64,000 nucleotides of DNA, taken from contig NZ_JAATNW010000002.1 of assembly GCF_012911815.1 (NCBI RefSeq), positions 186,001-250,000 of the forward strand, read 5' to 3'. The notes beneath the pieces are model-generated. The model was not told where the DNA came from. It ran no database searches and saw only the letters and a list, made by a program, of their open reading frames with translations. How positions within the stretch are numbered: the stretch's first letter is position 1; each line of letters begins with the position of its first letter. The translations under genes were made by a program, and so were the position numbers. Source of the DNA: Alteromonas ponticola (lineage in GTDB: Bacteria; Pseudomonadota; Gammaproteobacteria; Enterobacterales; Alteromonadaceae). Below are positions 26,664-36,228 of the stretch, piece by piece.

Positions 26664-27749
26664 CTACTCTTCATCACCTTTTAGACGAACGTAAGTGCGG
26701 TACTTTTTCTTCAATAACTTATCGATATATTGGGTGAGCTTAATTTTATGGCTGATGGCGTCATCCAGCGCATCGACCAGCTCGCTAAGCATGCCCTTGT
26801 AGTACTCTACTTCCTTAATCTCATTTCCGTTTGGTGTAAGCACCTTTTGCGTAGGCTTAAAGCTGCCATCACTGGTATTTCCATCCGATGATGCATCTTC
26901 TTCTTCTTCAGCTTCCTCAAATTTGGGTGACTGAGGAAGAAACATTTCATCTTTTACTTCTTCAATAACGGCGTTTACAGCTTCTTCTGTCAGCACTTCA
27001 AGTTCTTCAAGAAACCCGTATAACAAAATACGATCCATGAGCGTATTAATTTTTCTGGGCACACCGCGAGTGAATTGATATATATGAGCATACGCTTTAT
27101 CAGATAACAGGCGTTTGCCCTGCCAACCTGCGTGCTGCATCCGAAACTCAATATAATGCTGTGTTTCATCTTCAGTCATTGGCGCCAAATGACAGGACGC
27201 TACAATTCGTTGTCTGAATTGTTCCATATTGGGGGCACGCAATATGGGTTGTAGTTCTTCCTGACCTAACAGGAAGCTTTGCAATAGCGGTTTACCGAAC
27301 TGTTGGAAGTTCGATAACATCCGTAATTCTTCGATGGTTTCCAGTGGCAGGTTTTGTGCCTCATCTACCAGCAGCAACGCGCGCTTGCCCTGCTTACTTA
27401 AGTCATAGAGAAAGTGTTCCAGCACATCTAAAATGTCGGCCTTGGACAACCCTGCGACTTCCAAATCAAATTTTGCCGCTACCATTTTGACCAGTTCATC
27501 TGGAGACAGTTTAGGTGTCACAATCTGCGCTGCAATAATGTCATCTTCAATTTCAGCTAGTAAGCTGTTAGCAATGGTGGTTTTCCCAGTGCCTATATCG
27601 CCAGTTATGACAATAAAGCCTTCAGCTTGAGACAACCCGTACTGAAGATATGACATAGCCCTCTTGTGCCACTTACTGGCAAAGAAAAACGCCGGGTCTG
27701 GCGTGAGCTGAAACGGCTTGGAATCCAGCCCATAATAACTCTCGTACAT
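26664..27749 (-). CDS. XrtA-system AAA ATPase (ExeA-like)
   Basis: A 361-residue protein opening with YYGLDSKPFQLTPDPAFFF, the usual ExeA/GspA start. It has Walker A GDIGTGKTT (50-58), Walker B ALLLVDEAQNLP near 130 and a sensor region PRKINTLMDRILLYG near 230. The last ~90 residues are an acidic linker (Glu/Asp/Ser) and a Lys-rich helical tail, as in PEP-CTERM-locus ATPases (TIGR03015 type). Its precise role in polysaccharide or protein export is not established. It is monocistronic and convergent with the export operon. Confidence 0.9.
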   Translation of the reverse strand: MYESYYGLDSKPFQLTPDPAFFFASKWHKRAMSYLQYGLSQAEGFIVITGDIGTGKTTIANSLLAEIEDDIIAAQIVTPKLSPDELVKMVAAKFDLEVAGLSKADILDVLEHFLYDLSKQGKRALLLVDEAQNLPLETIEELRMLSNFQQFGKPLLQSFLLGQEELQPILRAPNMEQFRQRIVASCHLAPMTEDETQHYIEFRMQHAGWQGKRLLSDKAYAHIYQFTRGVPRKINTLMDRILLYGFLEELEVLTEEAVNAVIEEVKDEMFLPQSPKFEEAEEEEDASSDGNTSDGSFKPTQKVLTPNGNEIKEVEYYKGMLSELVDALDDAISHKIKLTQYIDKLLKKKYRTYVRLKGDEE

Positions 27750-27864
27750 GTATGTTACCGCTTATCTGTTAGGCTATGCTTAATGTGATAGCTTACTTAA
27801 ATAGCTGCTGTGCAGCTATATAAACCCAATATACTCATTACTTGTCAATTTTTACAAATATCGT

Positions 27865-29298
27865 TTACTGTAGTTTTACGCTTTTACTGACAATTTGTTC
27901 AATAATTCCAGTAGTAGAAACACCTTCTTCGAAATGCAACACTCTGACTTCACCGCCGTTCGCCTGAACCTCTTTTGCTCCGGCAATTTGCTCAACCGTA
28001 TAATCGCCCCCTTTTACCAGCACATCGGGTAACAATCGCGCGATTAATCGTTGCGGTGTATCTTCAGAAAAAGGAACCACCCAATCTACTGCACTTAATC
28101 CTGCGAGTACCGCCATTCGCCGGTCGACAGAATTTACTGGCCTACCAGGCCCTTTTAAGCGCGTGACTGAATCATCGGTATTGACGGCAACAATCAATCT
28201 GTCGCCTAACTGCGCCGCTGCCTGAAGATATGAAACATGCCCTGCATGCAATATGTCAAAACAACCATTGGTCATAACAATGCGCTCACCTTCACCTTTC
28301 GCTTGTTCCAGTGCGCGCAAAAGCTGTTCTTCATTCATCACTCCACCATCAAGGTGCGTACTTTGTTCATTCAAAGCCAGTGCCAATTCGGTAGGAGTGA
28401 TCACCGACGTGCCTAATTTGCCGACCACGATTGATGCCGCAATATTGGCAAGCACGCATGCCTGTTGGACAGACTGTCCACATGCCAATGCAACGGAAAG
28501 GGTAGAAACCACCGTATCCCCTGCCCCGGTCACGTCATACACTTCCCGTGCTTTGGCCGGTAAATGAAAAGGAGTGCCTGTATTAAACAAGGACATACCT
28601 TTTTCCGAGCGTGTTACCAACAAATTATCTATGGCTAATTTATCGCGCAACTCAGTGGCCTTATGATGTAACTGCGATTCGTCTTCAACGTGACCTACAA
28701 TCGCTTCCAGCTCTGCCATATTCGGGGTAAGTACGCTGGCGTCCTGATATTTGAAAAAGTCACTGCCTTTAGGGTCAACCACAATGGTTTTTTGCTGCGC
28801 TTTAGCCAGTTTTATCAGCTGGCTTACATCGCTAAGCGCTCCTTTGTTATAATCAGAAAAAACAACCAGGTCAGCTTGAGAAAGCTGGGTTGAAAATTGA
28901 TTAGCAAGCTCGGACTTATCCACTTGTGCAAAGCTTTTTTCAAAATCCATTCTTAACAATTGCTGGTTTCTGCTTAATACGCGAAGTTTGGTAATGGTGT
29001 CGAATCCCGCAATCGGTAAAAAACAACACTGAACACCATAAGATTCAAGACGAGCCTGTAATAGCTGCGCATTTTCATCTTCACCACACAATCCTAACAA
29101 GGTGACCTCAGCGCCCAACGAAGCGGCATTGATAGCAACATTAGCAGCCCCCCCCGGACGGTCTTCTACTTCATGTATATTGACCACAGGAACGGGCGCT
29201 TCAGGAGAGATACGGCTGGTGCCACCTTTCCAATAACGGTCTAACATTATGTCACCGACAATTAAAATCCGGGCTTGGCTAAAATCTGGTAGAATCAT
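27865..29298 (-). CDS. hldE: Bifunctional heptose 7-phosphate kinase / heptose 1-phosphate adenylyltransferase
   Basis: HldE makes ADP-heptose for the LPS inner core. The 477 residues split into a ribokinase-type kinase (about 1-320; [15 protein letters not shown] near the start, catalytic region [17 protein letters not shown]) and a nucleotidyltransferase (about 345-477; [17 protein letters not shown] with the HxGH motif, then [13 protein letters not shown]). Length and order match E. coli HldE. It is divergent from the GIY-YIG gene, only 22 bp away. Closeness to glnE resembles the enterobacterial arrangement. Confidence 0.97.
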   Translation of the reverse strand: MILPDFSQARILIVGDIMLDRYWKGGTSRISPEAPVPVVNIHEVEDRPGGAANVAINAASLGAEVTLLGLCGEDENAQLLQARLESYGVQCCFLPIAGFDTITKLRVLSRNQQLLRMDFEKSFAQVDKSELANQFSTQLSQADLVVFSDYNKGALSDVSQLIKLAKAQQKTIVVDPKGSDFFKYQDASVLTPNMAELEAIVGHVEDESQLHHKATELRDKLAIDNLLVTRSEKGMSLFNTGTPFHLPAKAREVYDVTGAGDTVVSTLSVALACGQSVQQACVLANIAASIVVGKLGTSVITPTELALALNEQSTHLDGGVMNEEQLLRALEQAKGEGERIVMTNGCFDILHAGHVSYLQAAAQLGDRLIVAVNTDDSVTRLKGPGRPVNSVDRRMAVLAGLSAVDWVVPFSEDTPQRLIARLLPDVLVKGGDYTVEQIAGAKEVQANGGEVRVLHFEEGVSTTGIIEQIVSKSVKLQ

Positions 29299-29320
29299 GA
29301 CTTACATTACTTTCTAAATA

Positions 29321-29671
29321 GTGATCAGTAGTATAACAGTGGAACCGACCGTTGAGGACTCACAAACAGCAATCTGGTACGTTTATCTGATTGAAACTCA
29401 GTGTGGCTTGCTTTATACCGGCTCAACCACTGCCCCCAGGCGTCGGTTCCGGCAACATAGTGGTGAATTACGTGGCGGAGCAAAATTCTTAAAGGCGCAT
29501 AAACCGCGCGAATTCAAGGCGGTGTTTAAAGTCTCAGACAAATCTGCCGCCCTGAAACTTGAATGGAAAATAAAACGCCTTTCACGGCCCCAAAAGTTGA
29601 ATCTTATCGCTTCACATTGTATTGACGACATCCAGTTAACCTGTGCCTTACGCGAATTATCCTTACCCTAA
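29321..29671 (+). CDS. GIY-YIG domain protein
   Basis: A small protein of 116 residues with the GIY-YIG signature WYVYLIETQCGLLYTGSTTA followed by PRRRFRQHSG, and a C-terminal basic helix EWKIKRLSRPQKLNLI. This matches the YhbQ/UPF0213-like family; relatives are linked to DNA repair but poorly defined. The start is GTG at 29321, with another in-frame GTG at 29339. Its 3' end overlaps the convergent DUF350 gene by 9 nt. Confidence 0.88.
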   Translation: MISSITVEPTVEDSQTAIWYVYLIETQCGLLYTGSTTAPRRRFRQHSGELRGGAKFLKAHKPREFKAVFKVSDKSAALKLEWKIKRLSRPQKLNLIASHCIDDIQLTCALRELSLP

Positions 29672-30574
29672 GAAGCTCAGCACGCCGTTAACAATCAATG
29701 CGATACCGATACTTAACGTCATCGCGACACACGCCACACCAACGTTGTGTTGATGGTCTATTTCCTGGCGATGATCCATTCCGAATAAAATCATTTGCTT
29801 GCTTAAACTAACCAGCAACATTAAAGAAACCGTTAACACTACCGAAACGGCGAGCCAGCCTGAAACATTGCTGACATACCCTTCAGGGTCGTACTTTAAT
29901 AGACTTCCAGCAGAGGCAACGATGGTGGCTGTCCCTAACAAGTTTCCGGAATGCTCTATTGCTAATGCCAACTGGCCCTTTCGTAATGCGCCCTGAAAAG
30001 AGTCGTTCTGGTTTCCCTTGGCGTATTTTTTTTCAATCAAGCGGGTCAGCACTAACAGCACGGCCAATACCACCAAAAAGCCTGTAGTGATAGCGATTAT
30101 GGCGTTAGCGTCGCTTCCATCTACCCAAATCATCATACTGCGCAAAATTATTGCGCTGGCAATCAAGCTTGAGGCATCAATCAATGCCACACTAACGCTT
30201 CTATCCGAAATCATAGCCTGACTGTCGATCCGATCCAGCACCAGTTTATCGTGAGCAAAGCGGCCGAACTTGACCAAAATTATTCCGACCAGACCAAAGG
30301 TTACCATACCCAAAGCGGCTTCCTCATAGCCCATCCCCACATGTCTTCCAACCACTGAGCTTAACACGATACAGAGGGAGAGCATGCCCCCGGCAATACT
30401 GATACCAAATGCAAAGTTGTCTTTAACACCCAGTTCTTCGGTGACGGTACTCTTTTTAAACGCACCCGCCATCAGTTTGAGCAGTAATAGCAGTATGAGC
30501 GCGAGTCCCAGATCAATGACCAGATACACCCACAGATCAGAAGGCAGATCAACCATCTTTACCAGTGTTTCCAT
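29663..30574 (-). CDS. DUF350 family inner-membrane protein
   Basis: The 303-residue protein has about eight hydrophobic segments in two similar halves (for example GISIAGGMLSLCIVLSS near 55 and FLVVLAVLLVLTRLIEKKYA near 170), as in DUF350/YjfL-type proteins. Family function is unknown. It is monocistronic, converging on the GIY-YIG gene and divergent from glnE. No catalytic motif is visible. Confidence 0.85.
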   Translation of the reverse strand: METLVKMVDLPSDLWVYLVIDLGLALILLLLLKLMAGAFKKSTVTEELGVKDNFAFGISIAGGMLSLCIVLSSVVGRHVGMGYEEAALGMVTFGLVGIILVKFGRFAHDKLVLDRIDSQAMISDRSVSVALIDASSLIASAIILRSMMIWVDGSDANAIIAITTGFLVVLAVLLVLTRLIEKKYAKGNQNDSFQGALRKGQLALAIEHSGNLLGTATIVASAGSLLKYDPEGYVSNVSGWLAVSVVLTVSLMLLVSLSKQMILFGMDHRQEIDHQHNVGVACVAMTLSIGIALIVNGVLSFLG

Positions 30575-30693
30575 TCGCCACGTACCTTTATTGATTATTT
30601 AAAAATAAATTGCATTCGCGTATTGTCATCGACTGACGTAAGCCGTTAATGTTAGCGATATTCATGTTAACTTAAACAATTGATTTCTCCAGC

Positions 30694-33564
30694 ATGCATA
30701 CGATGAGCGAACATTACAAGTTTATTCAAGCACGTAGCGAACATTTCTTTGGTGAAATTGAAGGTCGCTTAGCCGATCTGAGCAAAGCAGAGCGCGACAA
30801 ACTGACCACCCTGGTCGGTTACAGTGACTTCGTTTCACGTCATTTAGCGCGACACCCAGAGTGGATAAAAGAGGTACTATCCGCGACCATTCACATCAAA
30901 GAAAATTACGCTGAGTTGCTGAATGAACAGCTTGCGGAGGTGAATACAACTGAGCAGCTATATCAGCAGTTGCGTACTTTCAGGCATCTCCACATGCTGT
31001 GTATTTGTGCACGAGACCTGCTGAATACGCAGGATATCGAACACTCGCTACAACAGGTATCCTGTCTTGCCGATGCGTTAATTTTAGGCGCGTACAATTG
31101 GTTGTACCGGTATTTCTGTGAGAAACATGGTACGCCCGAGGGTGAGCATGGCCCACAGCCATTAATTATACACGCCATGGGGAAGCTGGGTGGTAAAGAA
31201 CTGAATTTCTCTTCTGATATCGATCTGATCTTTACCTTTCCCGCCAAAGGCACGACACAAGGTGCGAAAAAGACATTGGAACATCAGCAATTCTTTATCC
31301 GTCTTGCCCAGCAACTCATTGCCGCTTTAAATAAAATAACCGATGAAGGGCAGGTTTTCAGGGTAGATATGCGCCTTCGTCCATTTGGCGACAGCGGACC
31401 GTTAGCTATGCATTTCGCGGCGTTTGAAGACTATTATCAGGATCAGGGGCGCCATTGGGAGCGTTTTGCGATGCTTAAGGCGCGTATTTTAAATCCCCCC
31501 TCCCCCTATACCGAACAGCTTGAGGCTATTCTTAAACCCTTTGTCTTCAGACGCTACCTGGATTTCACCACCCTTGATGCATTACGTGACATGAAGCAGC
31601 TTATCGCCAGAGAAATCAGGCGCAGGCAGCTTGCTGACAATATCAAACTTGGTGCGGGAGGAATTCGTGAAGTCGAATTTTTCGCCCAGAGTTTTCAGCT
31701 CATTCATGGCGGACGCGAACCGGCCTTACAGTGCAAAAGCCTTAAGCGCGCTCTATTTGCTTTGGTAGATTTGGATATTGTTGAAGAAGAGGTCATCGAA
31801 ACACTTTATACCAATTATTTATGGCTGAGAAAAACTGAGCATACCCTCCAACAGCTCGATGACCAGCAAACCCAGACATTACCTGAAAAAGAATGGCAAC
31901 GCTATGTGGTGAGTCAGGTGATGCAAGTAGAGAATATTGAGGCATTCGAACAGGTACTGGCAAATGTGATGGCGAATGTGCATAGCCAGTTTAATGAGTT
32001 AGTAGAAGAAGCTCACGAGTCGCACAGTGAAGACGATTCACTGTTTAAGAAGTGCCGCGACTGTTGGCGGATGCCGTTGGAACTGCACGAATTTTGCGAG
32101 CTGTTTAGCGATCATTTAACCCAGAAAGAATGCCAGGGTATTCATCAGCAGCTAGAAGAGTTCAGTCAACAGATGCGAGGTTTCCGCCTGGGTCAGCGCG
32201 GCGAAGACACATTGAAAAAGTTGATGCCGGAGGTCCTTTATGTACTGATCGAGCAGCACCCACAGCGTTCAGATAAGGTGTTAAGCGCCGTGCTGCAAGT
32301 AGTTAATGCAATTTTGGGGCGCACCACCTATTTGGATCTACTCTTAGAAAACCCCGATGTGTTGAAGCAGCTGGTGTCCCTGTGTTCCCGCAGTGACTGG
32401 ATAGCCAACCAAATCAAGCGGTTTCCGCTACTGCTTGACGAGTTGCTTTCGCCGGTTTATTTGCAAAAGCAGTGTGTTAGTCTCGACGATACCCGGGCTG
32501 AGCATGCCGATGAATTGCGCCAGCACCTGCTTAGAATCGATCCGGAAGACATTGAACAATGGATGGAAGCAATCAGGCAATTTAAGCTTTGTCAGCAATT
32601 ACGCATTGCTGCCAGTGATATCAGCGGCTCCCTGCCCATATCAAACGTCAGTAATAAATTAACCGTGTTAGCTGAAGTCAGTATCAGTACGGTTTTCCAG
32701 CAAGCCTGGCGACAAATAACGGCGAAATACGGCAAGCCAGAGCATTTGAAAGATCAAGAGACGGGTTTTGCGATTATCGGTTATGGCAAATTGGGCGGTT
32801 ACGAATTGGGTTATGGGTCTGATCTTGACTTGGTTTTTCTGCATGATGCGCCTCAACAAACTCACACCACCGGTGCTAAAAAAATTGGTACCACTCAGTT
32901 CTACATAAAACTAGCACAAAGGATTATGCATTATCTGACTACCTCTACTTTATTTGGCCGACTGTACGAAACCGATCTACGCTTACGCCCCTCTGGTGAC
33001 GCAGGGCTAATGAGCTGTCATATAGACGGTTTTGCCAGCTATCAGCAAAATGACGCGTGGACGTGGGAACATCAGGCACTGGTAAGAGCCCGAGTCGTAT
33101 GGGGTGGTAAAATGTTATCCGAGCGGTTCAATGCGGTCAGGCAAACCACCCTGGAAAAACGCAGACCAACCGAAGAGCTTAGAATGGAAGTCGCCCAAAT
33201 GCGGCAAAAAATGCGTGACCATCTGCTTAAAAAAGATGCTACACAAATTGATTTAAAGCAGTGCGAAGGCGGGATTGCCGATATAGAATTTTTGACTCAA
33301 TTTTGGGTATTGGCACACAGCTGTGAATTCCCCAAACTGGCGCAATATACCGATAACCTGCGTATTCTGGATGCGATTGCGAAAGCCGAGGTTGTCGACA
33401 AGGAAATTACCAACTTGTTGAAATCTGCTTACCTCGCGCTGCGTGCGGAGTATCATCAGTTAACATTATCGGGGAATAAACTGGCTGACGATTCCGATGA
33501 TCTGGCGGCAATTCGCAGAAAAGTTAGTGAAATATGGTCGAACGTCATGCAACCAACTACCTGA
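30694..33564 (+). CDS. glnE: Bifunctional glutamine synthetase adenylyltransferase/deadenylase
   Basis: GlnE adds and removes AMP on glutamine synthetase in response to PII, tuning nitrogen assimilation. The 956-residue protein has two nucleotidyltransferase domains, each with its G-x-D-x-D site: GKLGGKELNFSSDIDLIF (near 165) and GKLGGYELGYGSDLDLVF (near 695). A helical region links them. Length matches E. coli GlnE (about 946). The first ATG is at 30694, with a second three codons in at 30703; neither has a clear ribosome-binding site. Confidence 0.97.
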   Translation: MHTMSEHYKFIQARSEHFFGEIEGRLADLSKAERDKLTTLVGYSDFVSRHLARHPEWIKEVLSATIHIKENYAELLNEQLAEVNTTEQLYQQLRTFRHLHMLCICARDLLNTQDIEHSLQQVSCLADALILGAYNWLYRYFCEKHGTPEGEHGPQPLIIHAMGKLGGKELNFSSDIDLIFTFPAKGTTQGAKKTLEHQQFFIRLAQQLIAALNKITDEGQVFRVDMRLRPFGDSGPLAMHFAAFEDYYQDQGRHWERFAMLKARILNPPSPYTEQLEAILKPFVFRRYLDFTTLDALRDMKQLIAREIRRRQLADNIKLGAGGIREVEFFAQSFQLIHGGREPALQCKSLKRALFALVDLDIVEEEVIETLYTNYLWLRKTEHTLQQLDDQQTQTLPEKEWQRYVVSQVMQVENIEAFEQVLANVMANVHSQFNELVEEAHESHSEDDSLFKKCRDCWRMPLELHEFCELFSDHLTQKECQGIHQQLEEFSQQMRGFRLGQRGEDTLKKLMPEVLYVLIEQHPQRSDKVLSAVLQVVNAILGRTTYLDLLLENPDVLKQLVSLCSRSDWIANQIKRFPLLLDELLSPVYLQKQCVSLDDTRAEHADELRQHLLRIDPEDIEQWMEAIRQFKLCQQLRIAASDISGSLPISNVSNKLTVLAEVSISTVFQQAWRQITAKYGKPEHLKDQETGFAIIGYGKLGGYELGYGSDLDLVFLHDAPQQTHTTGAKKIGTTQFYIKLAQRIMHYLTTSTLFGRLYETDLRLRPSGDAGLMSCHIDGFASYQQNDAWTWEHQALVRARVVWGGKMLSERFNAVRQTTLEKRRPTEELRMEVAQMRQKMRDHLLKKDATQIDLKQCEGGIADIEFLTQFWVLAHSCEFPKLAQYTDNLRILDAIAKAEVVDKEITNLLKSAYLALRAEYHQLTLSGNKLADDSDDLAAIRRKVSEIWSNVMQPTT

Positions 33565-33603
33565 CATCGACGCGTAACTACATACTTTGTCTGACAGGTT
33601 AAA

Positions 33604-34224
33604 CTATGAACGCTTAACCTCGTTACATTCAGATTTTAAATATTTCGTCTTGTTTGCGGTTACCACTAACGACCGTTGATTAGGGCAGATATAGGTTTTC
33701 ACCTGACCAGCAAAATTACTGTCGATGGCGGTGGCAATTTCAGACAGAGCTTTGACAATGGTGCCGTCAACCTGGAAGTGATGTTTAATTACAAAGTCCT
33801 GGTCAAGATCCCAGATAACTTGCATACCTTCCAGCTCAGCATAAGTAGAGATGGTTTCTCGAAGCGTGCTCCCCGCTTTAAAACTTCTAAGTTTATGTTC
33901 CCCCACCCATCGCTTATTCATCGGTTTAGTGTCGCTGGACATGCCCTGAAGTTGATTATCCAGGCTTTGTTCACCGTTAGATACTTCAATGACGAAATCA
34001 CCATTGTCTTCTTTTATTCGCTCATCAGAAGACATGCGAAATTCACGATAAAAATCGCTGAGTCCTTCAGAAACACTTTTTTGTTTGGTTTCACCTTCCG
34101 GTACCGGCGCCGACTCATTTCTGGATTGTAATTGAATCAACACGACCGCGATAACGATCAACGCGATCGCCAGCCCTAAATGCTTCGCCCAAAACAGCGA
34201 ACCGGAAAAGCCTGTTTGTGCCAT
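33604..34224 (-). CDS. Single-pass membrane protein with a TcpQ-like C-terminal domain
   Basis: The protein has 206 residues. A hydrophobic segment near 15-30 anchors it to the inner membrane, followed by a polar linker. The last ~85 residues (FKAGSTLRETISTYAELEG, VIWDLDQDFVIKHHFQVDGT, then a conserved Cys pair region with YICPNQRSLVVT) resemble the TcpQ/PilL C-terminal domain found in some pilus and secretion components. No pilus gene is nearby, so the role is unknown. It is convergent with glnE. Confidence 0.65.
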   Translation of the reverse strand: MAQTGFSGSLFWAKHLGLAIALIVIAVVLIQLQSRNESAPVPEGETKQKSVSEGLSDFYREFRMSSDERIKEDNGDFVIEVSNGEQSLDNQLQGMSSDTKPMNKRWVGEHKLRSFKAGSTLRETISTYAELEGMQVIWDLDQDFVIKHHFQVDGTIVKALSEIATAIDSNFAGQVKTYICPNQRSLVVTANKTKYLKSECNEVKRS

Positions 34225-34302
34225 AATTTTACACCGTAGTTTCTGCGTAACACCTTTAAACAGCAGCCTGTTCTAATTATATCGGCAGCAATATTCTGTT
34301 AT

Positions 34303-35277
34303 TTAATAAAGTGACAATGCCTCTTCTTCTGGCCGCGTCTTAAACCGCTTATGCATCCATAAATAACTTTCTGGCTGCTCCTGAATAATCTTCAGGATAT
34401 TCGCGTTTAACAAGGTTAACGCTTCAACGTCTTCCATTGCGGCCAGCTCAGGCATTGCTGGGTAAATTTTAACCTTATATCCATCATTTGTGTACTGTGA
34501 AGTAATTATCATTGGTACACATTGGGTGCGACGAATAAACATCAGCGTGGCCGTGGTGGTAGCCGTCTTTTCAACCCCGCCAAACGGAACGAAAATACTT
34601 TGCGAACGACCGTAATCCTGATCAGGTAAATACAAACACAGTTCACCGTCGTCCAGAGCATTTAATAACGCTTTGGCGTTGCGCTTATGAATCATATATT
34701 TATTTGACTGCGCACGCCCCCGATACTGCATGTAGTCTACCAGCGGGTTATTGTGTTTGCGGTAAAATGCGATAGCAGGCCAGGTGTAACCCAGTCCTCT
34801 GCACGCGAACTCAAGATTGACATTATGCAATGCCATACCAAAGACACCTTTGCCTTGCGCAAAGGCTTGTTCGATATGCTCAAACCCTTCCACGTGAAAT
34901 GCGCGCTTCACGCGCCATGCCGGCCACCACCAGCCCATAGCGGTTTCAAATAGCGCCATTCCGGTGCGTTTTATGTTTTCCTGAACCAACTTTTCACGCT
35001 CATCTGCCGCCATGTGCGGAAAACAAAGCTCGATATTGCGTCTGGCTACCGCTGCACGCTTTGGTGCCACTTTGCACATCAACTTGCCTAATTGTGCGCC
35101 AAGCCATCGAATGGCGGGCAATGGCAACCAGGTGATGAGATATAGCACCGCTGAGCCCAGCCACACGGGCCAGAATTGAGGCAGTAAGAAGCGGGGCGAA
35201 AATTTTGGCGGCTTAATGGCAGCAGACAACGACACAATTCCTAGAAACTTTTTAGGTATTGTAACCGCTAAAGACAA
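34303..35277 (-). CDS. LpxL/HtrB-type lipid A acyltransferase
   Basis: A 324-residue protein with an N-terminal membrane segment (about 37-55). It has the acyltransferase H-x4-E motif at HNVNLE (His151, Glu156), then FYRKHNNPLVDYMQYRGR and LYLPDQDYGRSQSIFVPFGG, all typical of the lysophospholipid/lipid A secondary acyltransferase family. It should add a secondary acyl chain to Kdo-lipid A at the inner membrane. Whether it is LpxL- or LpxM-like cannot be decided by eye, so no symbol is given. Confidence 0.9.
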   Translation of the reverse strand: MSLAVTIPKKFLGIVSLSAAIKPPKFSPRFLLPQFWPVWLGSAVLYLITWLPLPAIRWLGAQLGKLMCKVAPKRAAVARRNIELCFPHMAADEREKLVQENIKRTGMALFETAMGWWWPAWRVKRAFHVEGFEHIEQAFAQGKGVFGMALHNVNLEFACRGLGYTWPAIAFYRKHNNPLVDYMQYRGRAQSNKYMIHKRNAKALLNALDDGELCLYLPDQDYGRSQSIFVPFGGVEKTATTTATLMFIRRTQCVPMIITSQYTNDGYKVKIYPAMPELAAMEDVEALTLLNANILKIIQEQPESYLWMHKRFKTRPEEEALSLY

Positions 35278-35328
35278 TGCATAGAAGTGTGACTGGTATT
35301 ACCTGGGTGTAAATGCGTGCGAGTGACG

Positions 35329-35604
35329 TTAATATTCTTCGTCAATTTGTTTAAGTTTTTTCTCAAACTGTTCAAAATGTTCAGAAGATTCATAGTCAAA
35401 GTGATATTGGTTATGAAAACCAAACTGTAATTTTACCTTCGAATCTTCAACGAACAATGTATAGCCGTCCAGGTCGGTAAAAGCAGTAATGCCATTGAGG
35501 CGATACTTGTCGTCCTGTTTCTCACCGAATTGACGTATTTTTTCAAATACCTGCAACAGAAATTTAGGATCCAGCTCGTTTTTCATATTATCGTTCACAT
35601 TCAC
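35329..35604 (-). CDS. Small hypothetical protein
   Basis: A 91-residue acidic, soluble protein with no signal or membrane segment. The centre (GITAFTDLDGYTLFVEDSKV) looks like a beta-hairpin and the end is a charged helix (EQFEKKLKQIDEEY). I do not recognise the family. The first codon is GTG at 35604; the ATG at 35586 is an alternative start. It lies between the LpxL-type gene and an outer-membrane barrel gene, all on the minus strand. Confidence 0.6.
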   Translation of the reverse strand: MNVNDNMKNELDPKFLLQVFEKIRQFGEKQDDKYRLNGITAFTDLDGYTLFVEDSKVKLQFGFHNQYHFDYESSEHFEQFEKKLKQIDEEY

Positions 35605-35649
35605 TTCAAAGAGTTCTTAAGAAAGGTACTGACTAAACGGCGATATAGA

Positions 35650-36207
35650 TTAGTTGAAGTTGTATCTGATACCTAAATTGACCACATTAGCTTTAAAGTC
35701 ATTTTCACCACGTATATGCTCTAATTCAATCCGCACCATGGTTCTCAAGGTCAGGTGATAGTCAAAGCCCAGCGCTACCATGCCGCCTAACAGGCCTTCG
35801 TCATATTCACAAAGCCCTGACATAACTGAAACGTTTCCCAGCGTGCAGGTTGTCCCTTCAACGGGCTGATACCCTTTGACATCCAACTTCATCACACCCA
35901 GTTTGTAAAACAACTCGCCTACCTGATGACCCGCTTTACCCAATACGGCAAGATACATCGATGACGCTTTCATCGATGACTGCATTTCCTGTTCATCCAC
36001 AAGTTGCCTAAACCCGGCCTCGGCATACCATTGGCGTTTGAACTGGTGCCCCAGCGCCAGCGAATAATTCACATTGTCTCGTCCCTGATGGTTAAATTTG
36101 ACATCCGAATAGCCCGAGGCAACAAGTCCATACATCTTTTCTGTGGCAGAAGCACAGAATGAAAAGCACACGCAGAGTGCCCAGGTCGCAAATATTTTCT
36201 TCATCAT
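35650..36207 (-). CDS. Small outer-membrane beta-barrel protein
   Basis: The 185-residue protein has a signal peptide (MMKKIFATWALCVCFSFCAS), then amphipathic strands such as GLVASGYSDVKFNHQ and NYSLALGHQFKRQWYAEAGF, and ends in a strand NVVNLGIRYNFN with terminal aromatic Phe-Asn. Size and pattern fit an eight-stranded barrel of the OmpX/OmpA-like (PF13505) type. It follows the RND-linked barrel gene by 21 bp and is probably in the same transcript. The function is unknown. Confidence 0.75.
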   Translation of the reverse strand: MMKKIFATWALCVCFSFCASATEKMYGLVASGYSDVKFNHQGRDNVNYSLALGHQFKRQWYAEAGFRQLVDEQEMQSSMKASSMYLAVLGKAGHQVGELFYKLGVMKLDVKGYQPVEGTTCTLGNVSVMSGLCEYDEGLLGGMVALGFDYHLTLRTMVRIELEHIRGENDFKANVVNLGIRYNFN

Positions 36208-36228
36208 TTTTATTATATTGCTTTAGGG

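Noticed and set aside
29321-29671. GIY-YIG gene as a homing endonuclease or mobile element
   Set aside because: It is a short YhbQ-like protein without a DNA-binding extension, in an ordinary housekeeping context with no intron or repeat.
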